Origin: Anagrus nilaparvatae
Taxonomy: Eukaryota > Arthropoda > Insecta > Hymenoptera > Mymaridae
Assembly (NCBI GenBank): GCA_022575985.1
Contig: JAKSXM010000007.1
Location: forward strand, 2,420,501 to 2,484,500
Direction of reading: 5' to 3'
DNA length: 64,000 bases
Both the position numbers and the translations under genes were made by a program. Positions 1-12,900 of this stretch are shown here, piece after piece. The notes under the pieces are model-generated. The model did not search any database. It saw nothing but the letters and a program-made list of their open reading frames with translations, and was not told the DNA's origin. Positions within the stretch are counted from its first letter, which is position 1. Every line of letters begins with the position of its first letter.

Positions 1-776
1 TATAGAGAATCATTTTTGATAGGCCATTAGCGAAAAATCAGCCATCTTCAATTAGTAAGCATAAGAGATAGTGTAATATTCGTTATTGGCGCGTGATTAT
101 TAATTCTAAAATCAGGATAAAAATTAATTTTGTGGAGAGAGGGCATAACTATAGCTAAAAAATTTTTGAAATTTTATAATTTGAAATAATGTACACGAAA
201 TTTTTCAACAATGGTATTGATTAATTTTTTAAATTCCTTTGAAAAAAATTATGCTAAATTCACAGTTTGCTCTGGGGAAAAGATATGATTTTGATTTAAA
301 AAAAAACGAATCAATTCATAAAATTTTTTCAATATCCTGAACAATACAATAAATTAGAATAAAATGGAAAACCAGGCGAAAAAATTAGTATGGAAATTCC
401 TACACCTATTGTTTTTAATCTTGGTGCTTAATATATTTTTTATCTGCCTAGCCGCATAACGAGTGCAGAAAATTCCGTATCAAGTTTTATACCCAAATTT
501 TACACCCAAGAGGGCAAAATATACTATTAACATTTGATTTTTTGTGCATAACATCAGTTAAAAAACTATTTTAGAAATTAATAAAATATTTCATTAACTT
601 TTTCTTTCCAAACGATTTGGTCTTCAATTTTTCGTTATTTGAAAGCATATAGTTTACTTTACAGGGATTAATAGTTAAAATTACGAATGGTTACAGGTTA
701 ATACCGTTAATTTAAAAAAATCACGTAGACTAGGAATGATAATAAAATAAAGTAAAAAATGATGTTTGATAATTAC
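1..776. other. Amphiphysin intron sequence with a dispersed repeat copy
   Basis: This lies downstream of the exon 3 donor on the minus strand. No further BAR exon is visible. A repeat at about 420-527 is shared with 15797-15890. Otherwise I see only AT-rich sequence. Confidence 0.6.
420..527. repeat. Dispersed repeat, copy A
   Basis: GGTGCTTA..ATATTTTTT, AACGAGTGCAGAAAATTC and GAGGGCAAAATATA are shared in order with 15797-15890, with an insertion of about ten bases. The family is unknown. Confidence 0.6.
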
Positions 777-967
777 CCGCATTTCCGGAAACTGATTTTG
801 ATAAGTATTAAGAGGAATTAATACTTGATCACCAAGTTTATGTGAAAAATCGGACCACAGCATATCAAGATTTTGTGATTGTAAGTACAATAAATCATGT
901 CCAGACCATTGACTTTCATATATTTCATTTAATGAATCCATAAGTGATTTTGATGCCGCTTGGACCG
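777..967 (-). CDS. Amph: Amphiphysin coding exon 3
   Basis: The acceptor TTTTTCAG precedes CGGTCCAAGCG. The exon encodes AVQAASKSLMDSLNEIYESQ through KLGDQVLIPLNTYQNQFPEM and ends CGG|GTAATT in phase 0. This is the well-conserved middle of the amphiphysin BAR domain. The next exon would start beyond the left edge of the window. Confidence 0.93.
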
Positions 968-3900
968 CTGAAAAATAAAAAAACAAAATAAAAATGTTAC
1001 CAAAATTCAATTTTATTGGGATCGTATCTTATAATAAATACATCGACTTTCTTAACCTACTTATTACTTATTCACCTGCCCTACTGTCGTACAGAAGGTG
1101 TAAAAATAAATTGGAAATATATTTTAGTATCTAATAAAAATGAGATGTCTCCTATATTTATGATAAAAATCTACTATTTTTAATAATTATTTATTAATAG
1201 TAATTATATTTTCATATTTTTGCATTAAATATAAATTTTTGAAAAATCAGGTCATTGAATATAAAAATTATAAATTTCTGGCTATTATTATTATATTTAT
1301 ACATCTCCGAACGGTTATTTTTTCTAAGCACGTATATGTATAAACTTTGATAAATTGCTTTTGTTAAGAGAAGAAAATTATATGTAAAAAAAAACACCGA
1401 TTTATTTACCGTTTTTTTATTTTATATTTTATTTATTCATGTATGAATTTATATATTTTATTATTTTAATATGCATTACTTATTATTAAAATGCATATTT
1501 TTATGTATTTTAGATTTTTTTAAATATTTTATTCAGGTTGCATTTGTACCATAAATATGTTTATGCAAAAATTTACAAAATTTATATAAACTTTACGGCT
1601 CAATGATGGGAAAAGAACTGAGCTTGTGACAAGTGTACTTTATTAATGGAGTCCATTCACCAAAAAAATTGAATTGACATTCCTTAATATATCAGTTCAT
1701 TTAATCAAATAGCACTGGGGGGGGGGGGGGGGACAAAATTTGCCTCTTTAATAAAAAATCTTATTATTTAAATATTAATTATTGTTTTTTAATCAAATTT
1801 AAGTCCAGGAGTTTTTGAGGTTGTTAAATTCAAATATTGGAATAAAAAATTTAGAACTAATAACTTAATAGCGAGAGCAAACGGCGTGCAAGAGGTACCC
1901 TGAAAATTCGAAAATCAAAGGGGGGCTCAAATAAGACTTAGAATAATTTCGATTTAGGGGCTTATAATAATCCGGGCTTAGGAACTTGTAATATTTCGGG
2001 TTAACTCATTAAAGCCGGGGCGGAGAGTTTTGGAAGTGTGCAAAAATAAAAATATTCCCTTGTAGATACGTGGCTAAAAAGTTCATCCCTATAGTAAAAT
2101 TTCATGCTCTTTCAGAATTTGACATTAGTTTTCACCTGCGACCCTTAAATATAACCTAAAAATGGGGATGAAAGGGTTAAATCAGGCAATATTAGGAAAT
2201 GTTTGAAAAAATCAATGAAAAAAGTATCGAATTTTATTGAAAAATGTTTGAACATATTATTTTTTATGTAAATTTAAGTAAACTTTGTATACATTGAATT
2301 ATTTGGAATTTGAAATTATATTTCTTCCTCTATTTCTTCTCACAGTTGCATTATCGATGTTATTCGTACATAAATGGCCATTACACTGTCTGTGTGCTTT
2401 CTACCCATATGATTTGTTATTTCTGCATGTTAAAATATTAATTGTTTGGACCAATAAATTTTTTTAATAACAACTTCCCCTTTGACTGCACTGTAAAAAG
2501 TAACTTTCTTATATTAACAAAAAAATTCGAACATTTTCGAAAAATTAGTAAATTTTCGAAAAAATTTGTAAATATTCGAAAAAAATCGTATATTTTCTAG
2601 ATTTAGTATATTCTCTAAAAATTCGAGAATCCTCGATTTTTTTTTTATGAATTCGCAAGAAAAATTGATAATTTACTCATTTTTTTTTTCTAAAATTTTC
2701 AAAAAATAGTTGTGAATATACAACTTTTTTCGTAAATTCACAAAAAAAATCGAGAATTCTCGAATTTTTCGATAATATACTAAATTTAGTAAATTTACGA
2801 TTTTTATCGAATATTAACAAAATTTTTTGAAAATCTACTAATTTTTCGAAATAATTCAATTTTTTTTGTTAATCTAAGGAAGTTACATTTTACAGTGTGT
2901 AAATATAGAATTTCACTTTAGATCCTTGAATGAATTAACTCGATGGCAATATCTTTTTCTGAAAAAAGGTCCTGATACTAAGAATGCTTTATTTGGACTG
3001 CAAAATTTTAAACAGTCAAAATAACTTTTTTCTTTGGTTTAACATCAATTTTACGAATTTTAACTCGTTTAAAGGGTCGACGTTTCATATTCATCCTCAA
3101 AAAGTTTAGAAATTTCATTCCTTTCAATTTCAGCACTGGATAATAAAACCAAATGTATTCGAAAACAAGAAAAATCAATGAAGCAATTATTCCCATTGCC
3201 ATTATAGAGAGCAGGATTAGCGGTAAAGTGTTCTCCTCAATTCCTTGTGCTTGAGCCTTGGTTCTTTCACTGATTTCATTAGCACGATCGTAATCGGATC
3301 TCCATTTCACGTCCAAGCCGGCTTCCAATATTCTTGTGTGAATCTTGCTGAATTTACTTCTTAATGGAGAGTTAAAAGAAAATATAATAGCAAAATAAGA
3401 CTGATACAAAATTAAATCGCTCATTTTGTATTTAATTCCGTCTAAGATATTATTGTTCTGAATCAGAATTTTTTCAGCATCATCATCATTAAAAATAGCA
3501 ATTTTTTCGTAAGAATATGTTTCATTACTTTCTTTTAAACTAGCGATTCGGCTTGTATTTTGAAGAATACCTACTGTATATTTTCTTAAAAAGCTTAATA
3601 TTACTGGGCTATAGCAGCTCACTACAGATAGATTTTTTTTCAATATATCTTCGAATGATTCAATGACTGGCACTTCTTTATTTGCAAACTTTAATGTCGT
3701 AATATCCGAGAAAAGATCAGAAATGAAAAAAAATGAAACTGCAAATAAAGTGAGAAACATTATTTTGGATCTGTTACAACGACGGGGGTCCATATTAACA
3801 CTCAGGCCCAATATTAAACTGCAAATATTAAATGCTGACCACTCATTCATTTTGAATTTGAAAACGTAAGCACAAGCTAAGGTTAAAATTATTATCCCAG

Positions 3901-6900
3901 ATAGTGTTAGAGAGAAATGTAAAATTTCGCTAGAAAATTTGAAATTTTTTTCACTACGAATGGGTACTAAAAGAATCGTTTTAGATGATTTTACAGCGAC
4001 AGCATTCAAGATATTAGATGATAAAAAATATCTTGTTTTATCTAGAAATATATCAAGTGAATTTATTTTAATTTTCTTATTTACTGATATCTCCTTTGCT
4101 AATGGTAGAAATATCGAAGTAACATTAAACGAATCCGCAATTGTTGCTGTAAAAATTATTTTTCCAAAAAAAGGGAAGTTTAGAAAACTAAATAGGTGGG
4201 AATCAGTTCAATAATGGTAAAAAACCAAAGTAGAAATTATTCATTTGCAACAAAAATGCTAACAGTTTCTAAGCTTAGAACTGCCATTAGAATTGGGAGG
4301 GTATTTTATTTGCAGGTAGTTTTTTTAAAATAATAAATTGATTTCTGTAATTATTAAAGGTAATTTTATTTTTATGAGACTAAACAGAAAAAATTAGTAC
4401 AATAATTTTTAAAGTTACGTTTTGCGAATTGTGAATAAAATTTTTTATAATTTTAATATTAATTTAAATATTTTGTAAATAATAAAATCTTACTTTGAAG
4501 TTTGAATATTTGCAGAATTATTTTTTGAATTAATTGAAATTTTTCATTACAACTGCACACTCTATAGTTTAGTAAAGTATAATAGTTGTTTTAAAAATTT
4601 TTTTTCAATAATATGTATACAGTAGCTTTAATATTTACATTTTTTATTTGATTATGCAGAACAATTAAAAAGACACTAATGTGTTAGATAACTATCTAAG
4701 GTTTGAAATATTTCAATATTTATATTTCGGAATTTACTGTAATTTCAGTTTTAGGACTTATAATAATTAGGGAGTAACTATAGGTTAAAACTGTTATAAG
4801 TGAACTTGTTCCATGATCGTTGGTTCTATGAAAACACAAACCATTTATAAGTTTTTTATTGATATATTATACTTCAATTACATGTAAATGGCTGTTTTCA
4901 ATAATGTAAATAAAATTTTCAAACCTTAGATCGTTATCTAACATATTAGTGTATTTAATCGTTCTACATAATCAAATATCAAATGTAAATATTAAAGCAA
5001 CTGATAACATATTGACAATATATTAAAAAAAAGTTTTTAAACAACTAAACTAATTAAACTTTACTTATAAACCTGCATAAAACTATAGAGTGTGCAGTTG
5101 TAATGAAAATTTCAATGAATTCAAAAAATAATTCTGCAAATATTCAAAGTAAGTTCAAAGTAATATATTAAAAGTATAAAAAATTTTATTCACAATTCGC
5201 AAAACGTAACTTTGCAAATTATTGTACAAATTTTTTCTGCTTAGTCTGATAAATATAAAATTACTAAGACTATAAACATAAGAATTAATGTTCTAAGATG
5301 AGGTTTTTAAGGCTTTTTTCAAATTATCTCTTTTTAAATTTTTTTCTTCACCTAAAAACGGCTGCTCTTATTTTATTTTCCGGAAACCGACCCGAAACTA
5401 TACTTTTAAGGTCCTCTGATTCTGATTTTTTATCATTGATTCTTTCACTGACAATAGAAGCCTATTTTTGGTTTCAACGAGGGCTCAGAATATAACAAAT
5501 TTTTATATTACTGCCAAAATTATAATTTTTAAGGTAAAATAGTATACAAAAATTTTTAAGTGATTAGAACTGTTAGTCATTTTTGCAATAATTTAAAAAT
5601 TTTTACTTTCAGTTTTTTACCATTATTGAACTGATTTCCACCTGTAACTTAGTTTTTTAATACTCTAAAATTCCCTTTTTTTCGATAAATAATTTTTACA
5701 GAAACGATATCAATTTTTATTTACAAAATTTGCATTAATATTAACAATAAGTCAAGATTTCATTTTTGCAACTTTTACGCGAATTTAAAAAAAAAAATTA
5801 ATAGTAAAATAAGTAAAAAATTAAACGACATGAAAAAAAAGTTATTGTTAGTTATTTTTTAAATTAATTATCGATCTTTGCAAGTTAAAATGTAAATTTA
5901 AAACAAGGTAAATATTAAATATGTTTAAAATTTGTACTTAAGTTCATACATGGTGACCGAGATGGTAACTTAATATTTGCGTAATTTTATTTATTTTTAT
6001 GAATATTACCATCAATACTACCTTGAAATTGTCGATTATATATAATCAAGATAAGGTGTTGAGTTTCCCTGCCAAACTAAAAAAAAATTTTAATATTCTT
6101 TTTCAATAAATTGCGATTTTAAAATCTAAAAGTTAGCATCTAGGCCATTGAATAAAGATCTCGACTTGGACAAAAATCCTCCAGAAATGATAAGTTTTGG
6201 AATGTGTTTGTTTTAGGCTAATTATAAAGGGGAAACAAAATCGGACATTTCAACCCAGTGCTGGGCCCAGGGGGGAAAAAGATGGGGCAAAACAGTTTTT
6301 TGCAAATAACTTAAAAAGTAAGCAAAATATAAAAAAAAGTTTCAAATAAAAATTGTAGCTGAGAAAATTTCCGACGAAAATGGTTCTTCGACCTTTTTTA
6401 CTAAATTTTCAAAAATCGATATTTCACGAAAGAAAAATAAAACGCGTTTTTGATGAGTTTTTTTGATTTTTTGGTAGTCAAAAGTGTTAGATATGGGTAT
6501 GTAAGGTTTTTTACAAATAATAGTATGTTTGTGGATATAAAATTTTGCATGTATATGTTTCTGCACCCCCACACATAGACGCTGCAACCCCTATAGAACA
6601 TGCATTTTTTTAGTGTCCAATTTTTGATGTTTTCAGCTTTAAAATCTTATAAATATGGGTAAACTTAGTATGGAATTACTTATTAGTGATCCATACTATG
6701 AATTCAAATCAAAATATGCACATATTTCAATGTAATTTTGCCCTAATAAAAAACGATTTTATCTAGGATTTTTTTAGCAAAAAAACGGTTATGGACTCAA
6801 GCTACTGTACTATTATGTACCAAAAATGTTGCAAATAGTTGAAATATTATAAAAATATTAAACAAATCAAATTTTCCGCGAATTTTCCAGGCGTATAAGA

Positions 6901-9900
6901 CATACAAATCCAAAAAAACGCAATTTTTTATTTTTTTTGAAAAAAATGGTTCTCGTTTTTAGGCAAAATTACATTTAAATATGTGCATATTTTGATTTGA
7001 ATACATAGTATGGATCACTAATTAGTAATTCAATACTAAGTTTGCCCATATTTATAAGATTTTTAAGCTGAAAACATCAAAAATTGGACACTAAAAAAAA
7101 TGCATGTTCTAGGGGTTGCAGCGTCTATGTGTGGGGGTGCAGAAACATATACATGCAAAATTTTATATCCACAAACATACTATTATATGTAAAAAACCTC
7201 ACATACCTATATCTAACACTTTTGACTACCAAAAAATCAAAAAAACTCATCAAAAACGCGTTTTATTTTTCTTTCGTAAAATATCGATTTTTGAAAATTT
7301 AGTAAAAAAGGTCGAAACTTTGACCGCTTATAGCTCGGTCCCAGTGCATCCGACTGAAAAATTTCTAAGAACCATTTTCGTCGGAAATTTTCTCAGCTAC
7401 AATTTTTATTTGAAACTTTTTTTTATATTTTGCTTACTTTTTGCGTTACTTGCAAAAAACCGTTTTGCCCCACCTTTTTCCCCCCTGGGGGGGGGCCAGC
7501 ACTGGGTTGAAATGTCCGATTTTTTTTCCCCTTTATAATTAGCCTAAAACAAACAAATTCCAAAACTTTTCATTTCTGGAGGATTTTTGTCCAAGTTTGC
7601 CCTTATTTTAGCCTTTATTCAATGGTGTAATCCATAAAATCAATGTTTTATTTAAAAAATATGAAAAAGACTTATAAAATCTCCTTACAAAAATAAGGAG
7701 ACTTTATCCTGGACTTTATACTAATTTTCTTCTAATTATTAAAGCAGTTATAAAAATTTTGATATTTGATATTCTAATATAGGCATATATTACCATAACT
7801 CGAGCCATAACTGCACCTAAAAATGAAGAACGTTTGTCTAACTTATTTTATCACACTTTGTTGTTTGGTAAAATCAATTGAAATTGAAAATGTTTTAACT
7901 CAAGTTTTAAAGGAAGTTCAACCAAATAGGGTCACGCTACATTTAGATTACAAAGATGGAAAACCAATCGATGAAAATGGCTGCAGAATTTTAAAATACC
8001 TGATTAATCACATTCCCACTACTACAGTCCAGCTAGACGATGTCAACAACAATCATTTAATAAAATGGAGTGATCTTTCCATTCAATATAGAAGCAATAT
8101 TTCAGCACCTTTGCATTTTGTGCTCCTTAATGAAGACGATCTTAATTTAATACTAAAATTGGATCAAACTTTAGATTTAATATCACAGTCCTTGTTGTAT
8201 TTAACACCAGCTAAGATTATTCTAGTAATTAATCAAGATATCCAAGAAGAATTGTTGAATTTAGTTTTTGAAGTAATTCAGTTTCATAACTTTTATGATT
8301 TTAATGTTTTAAATTTCTCTTTGAAATCACCATTAATTATTCGCTACAATCCATTTTCCAAAATTCGTACTTCGGAAACTGTCGGATACAGTTCGGTAAT
8401 TTTTCCTGACATATTTGAGCAAATTAGTAGATACAAAATGAGAGTAGGGGTTGGTAAAGGATGGCCTGATTGCTATAAAAATTATACAATAAATTACTCT
8501 GATGACTTCGATATGTTTTTACAAATACACACACTTAAATCTTACGAATGTTTTGCGGATTCGTTTAATGTTACTTCGATATTTCTACCATTAGCAAAGG
8601 AGATATCAGTAAATAAGAAAATTAAAATAAATTCACTTGATATATTTCTAGATAAAACAAGATATTTTTTATCATCTAATATCTTGAATGCTGTCGCTGT
8701 AAAATCATCTAAAACGATTCTTTTAGTACCCATTCGTAGTAGTGAAAAAAATTTCAAATTTTCTAGCGAAATTTTACATTTCTCTCTAACACTATCTGGA
8801 ATAATAATTTTAGCCTTAGCGGGTGCTTACGTTTTCAAATTCAAAATGAATGAGTGGTCAGCATTTAATATTTGCAGTTTAATATTGGGCATGAGTGTTA
8901 ATATGGACCCCCGTCGTTGTATCAGATCCAAAATAATGTTTCTCACTTTATTTGCAGTTTCATTTTTTTTCATTTCTGATCTTTTCTCGGATATTACGAC
9001 ATTAAAGTTTGCAAATAAAGAAGTGCCAGTCATTGAATCATTCGAAGATATATTGAAAAAAAATCTATCTGTAGTGAGCTGCTATAGCCCAGTAATATTA
9101 AGCTTTTTAAGAAAATATACAGTAGGTATTCTTCAAAATATAACCCGAATCGCTAGTTTAAAAGAAAGTAATGAAACATTTTCTTACGATAAAATTGCTA
9201 TTTTTAATGATGATGATGCTGAAAAAATTCTGATTCAGAACAATAATATCTTAGACGGAATTAAATACAAAATGAGCGATTTAATTTTGTATCAGTCTTA
9301 TTTCGCTATTATGTTTTCTTTTAACTCTCCATTAAGAAGTAAATTCAGCAAGATTCACACAAGAATATTGGAAGCCGGCTTGGATGTCAAATGGAGATCC
9401 GATTACGATCGTGCTAATGAAATCAGTGAAAGAACCAAGGCTCAAGCACAGGGCACTGAGGAGAACGCTTTGCCGCTTGTCCTGCTCTCTATAATGGCAA
9501 CGGGAATAATTGCTTCATTGATTTTGCTTGTTTTCGAATACATTTGGTTTTATTATCCAGTGCTGAAATTGAAAGGAATGAAATTTCTAAACTTTTTGAG
9601 GATGAATATGAAACGCCGACCCTCTAAACGAATTAAAATTCTTAAAATTTATGTTAAACCAAAGAAAAAAGTTATTTTGACTGTTTAAAATTTTGCAGTC
9701 CAAATAAAGCATCCTCAGTTTACGATCGTTTTTTTAAAAAAATATTGCTATTGAGTTAATATTCAAGGATCTAAAAATATTTGTAAATTAACGATGGTTA
9801 AAAAATATTAAATTTACTGTAAATGGAGAACTGGTATTGAACAAATTTATTTGTCCAAACAATTATTATTTTAAAATGCAGAAATAAATAAGAAATCACA

Positions 9901-12900
9901 CAGACTGTGTTATGGCCATTTATGTACGATTAACATCAATAATGCAAATGTAAGAAGAAACATCCAAAATTAAATTAAAACATTCTAAAATTAACGTAAC
10001 GGATATAAATAACTCGGAAATAATTTTTAATTTCGTAATCGCAGGTATTTTCAATATTCCAATAATTTAAGAGCAAAGCAATCCATAATAAAAAAAATTC
10101 TAACAAATTAATATTTCAAAATTTTTTGTAAGTTTATTATGGTCAAGTAATTTTTATGAGATTTCTTCAGTAAAGATGCATTTCATTGCGAGTAAATTAT
10201 CCATTTATCCAAAACATTGTGCTTTCAATCACCATCAATTTAATCCAGAAATTACATAGTGCGAACTCAACTAATGTAGAATCATGGACTGTACTTTGTA
10301 AAAGGTAGGAAAGAAGTTAGTTATTTTTATACAATAGTAAGCTAATGATTTACATTTTAATAGGAGGAAAACTTGACAAAAATAAAACTGGAAACAGCAG
10401 AACGCAAAACTGTAAAGAGTGTTACAAAAAATCATGCGAGCTGAGCCTGAAATTCTAAATTATGCGTGTATACATATAAATGTATATATACATTTTGTGG
10501 AAGTGAATAATTTTGGGTAATTGTTACTATTAGATCAAATTTTTTAACTTTCACCACAATTTATCAGATTTGTCAGATTTTTTTGTTCTTATATCATTGT
10601 CCTACAATGGGTATGTATGAGTTAGATCCGCCAAATCTTCATTACACCAAGCAGATAATTGTATTATGCTCAAAAAACACTCCCGATATTTCTAGTTAAA
10701 TCGCATTGACTTTTTGGGCCCAGAACAACGAAATTTAAAGTTTTAACAAATCTTACTTCTTCTGCTGTGTTCCAAACATTACTGTCACCTTTTAGTCACC
10801 TTACAAGTCAATTAAATAACTTCCGGTTGGTCTCATTTTTTTTTTGTCTGAGGACAGGCGTGCACACACGCTATTAATTTTGGAAGCTGCAGCCTACCCT
10901 TTTGAGGTCTTTTTTAACAATATAACAATTTTGTTCCATTCTAGTTTGGAGTACCTCAAACAACAATTTTTCATCATTACTACTTTATGCGAAGTGCTTA
11001 ATAAACCACATACTCATATTGACCAAAAATAGTCTTTTGGCTTATTGGTCGCTTATTGGCTATCAGAGTGAAAGAGTTAGAGATCAAAAATTCGTTACAC
11101 GGTGCTTATGACTAGACCCTTATATTCGCCGATATGTAAAAAATAAGATCAACCAAAAACTTTTTTAATTCACTTGCAAGGTGGCAGTATTATTTGGAAG
11201 ACGGCATAAGAAATCTTATAACATTAAGGCTTGCTATTCTAGGCCTAGAAATCCTAGTATGATATAAAACTAGAAGAACCAGAGTATTTTTTGAAAACTC
11301 TAGCATATCCAATTCATATCCCTTGCTAGTATAATATTTCATATGGATAGTTAATATTTAATTTAAAATTTATTTTTAAAAAAGGTTGTTTGTTATTCAC
11401 CAATATTGGGCAGAAATAAAACAAATTAGTTGCTTGTCATAAAATACCATCCTAATTTAAATTTCACCATAGAATTAGAACAAACATCTGCCTAAGCTTT
11501 CTTGACATCACTCTAATTAAAAACAGCAATAAAATCATCATAACTAACTGGTAACAAAAAAGCACTTTTTCTGGCAGAATCTTATATTTTTATTCTAACC
11601 ACTTACTACAACAGAAAATTGCCATAGTATAGAACCTTTTCGATCAAATTCTAATTTTATCTGATAAAATTTACCACAATAATAACATCAAGATTATGAA
11701 GGACATCTTAATGGACTATAAATATCCTATACATTACAGAAACAAAATATTCATCAAAATCCCATTCAGATTTAGATTATATCCAAATTATATTAGAAGA
11801 TAATAGAAATTATTGGTGACAACACATTTCTTATTATTCCACAACTCCAGAAGGGTATGTCAAAAATCATCAGAAAAGACAAGATTGACAAAATACAAAA
11901 CAAAACTGGTATTGTATGCAAGCTTACTATTGGGATAGCATATGTATAGGTGAATCTAAAAGATCTCTTTATATGAGACTGGCTGAACGCAAGACGGATA
12001 AAACATCAGTTATCGCAACTCATTGCAACCTAAATGGACATACATTTAACTTTGGCAAACCACAAGTGCTCGATGAGAAAGCTGCATGGGGCAAACGTAA
12101 AGTTTCAGAAAGTCTACACATCCAACCTGCTCACCCTAAAATAAATAAAAAAGAAGGTACTGATAACTTAAACCCATCTTACATTTATACCATCAATACC
12201 CTTATTCAAGAACACCCTTTACAATAGTTTAATAAATTAATAGTTCAATAGTCAATATTTAAAGTGTTGATATTATATCTTTTCAATATATTTTTATGGC
12301 ACCATAAACTCTTGTTATTTTCATGTTTTTTGTTTTCTTTTTAAATTATTGTTATAAATATTTATTAATTGTTATTTATTTTTTTAACAATAAGAGTTAC
12401 TTTACAATTTTTATTATTATATTTCTATAGTATTCTAGGTATTTTTCATTTTATATTTTGTGTATTAAATGTAATTATTAATTTTTGTGTACATTTTTTT
12501 AGACATTGTTGATACAGCCTCTACAATAAATAGGCAAAACGTCTATAACATCATTTTTATGACAAACAACGAATTTGTTTTATTTCTGCCTAGTATTGAT
12601 CAATAACAAACAACCTTTTTTATAAATAATCTGCAAATCATGGGGGATGCACACGTAAAACTAGTTTTACTGAAAAATGCATGAAAAAACTAGAAAAACT
12701 AAGATTTAATTTGTGAATATTCACTAACAGAATATGCTAATAATAAGCTAAAATCTAAGATTTTCTACGGCAAAATAAAAAATTTCTTTAAATTTTTTTC
12801 TTTTATAATCAGTTTCAGAGTATGGTTTGAACATTAGAAGATTTGTTACTTCAATTTTCAAGTTAAATCAACAAGTGAAAATAGAGAAAATAATGAAATT

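Larger units (their letters stand above)
2330..9966. repeat. Large inverted duplication of the receptor gene
   Basis: The arms are about 2330-4140 (minus) and 8553-9966 (plus). The homology covers the 3' two-thirds of the receptor coding region and roughly 280 bp of 3' flank, including a CCATTTATGTACGA motif in both arms. The flank is interrupted by the MITE at 2489-2897 in the left arm only. The 4.4-kb spacer contains two further inverted repeats and the receptor's 5' third. Confidence 0.8.

Noticed and set aside
3663..4214. Plus-strand ORFs opposite the truncated receptor
   Set aside because: Antisense shadows; the same frames recur opposite the intact receptor at 8542-9033.
6342..7538. 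Overlapping ORFs of 66-140 codons on both strands
   Set aside because: They are mirror images produced by the foldback element at 6145-7625 and have no domain.
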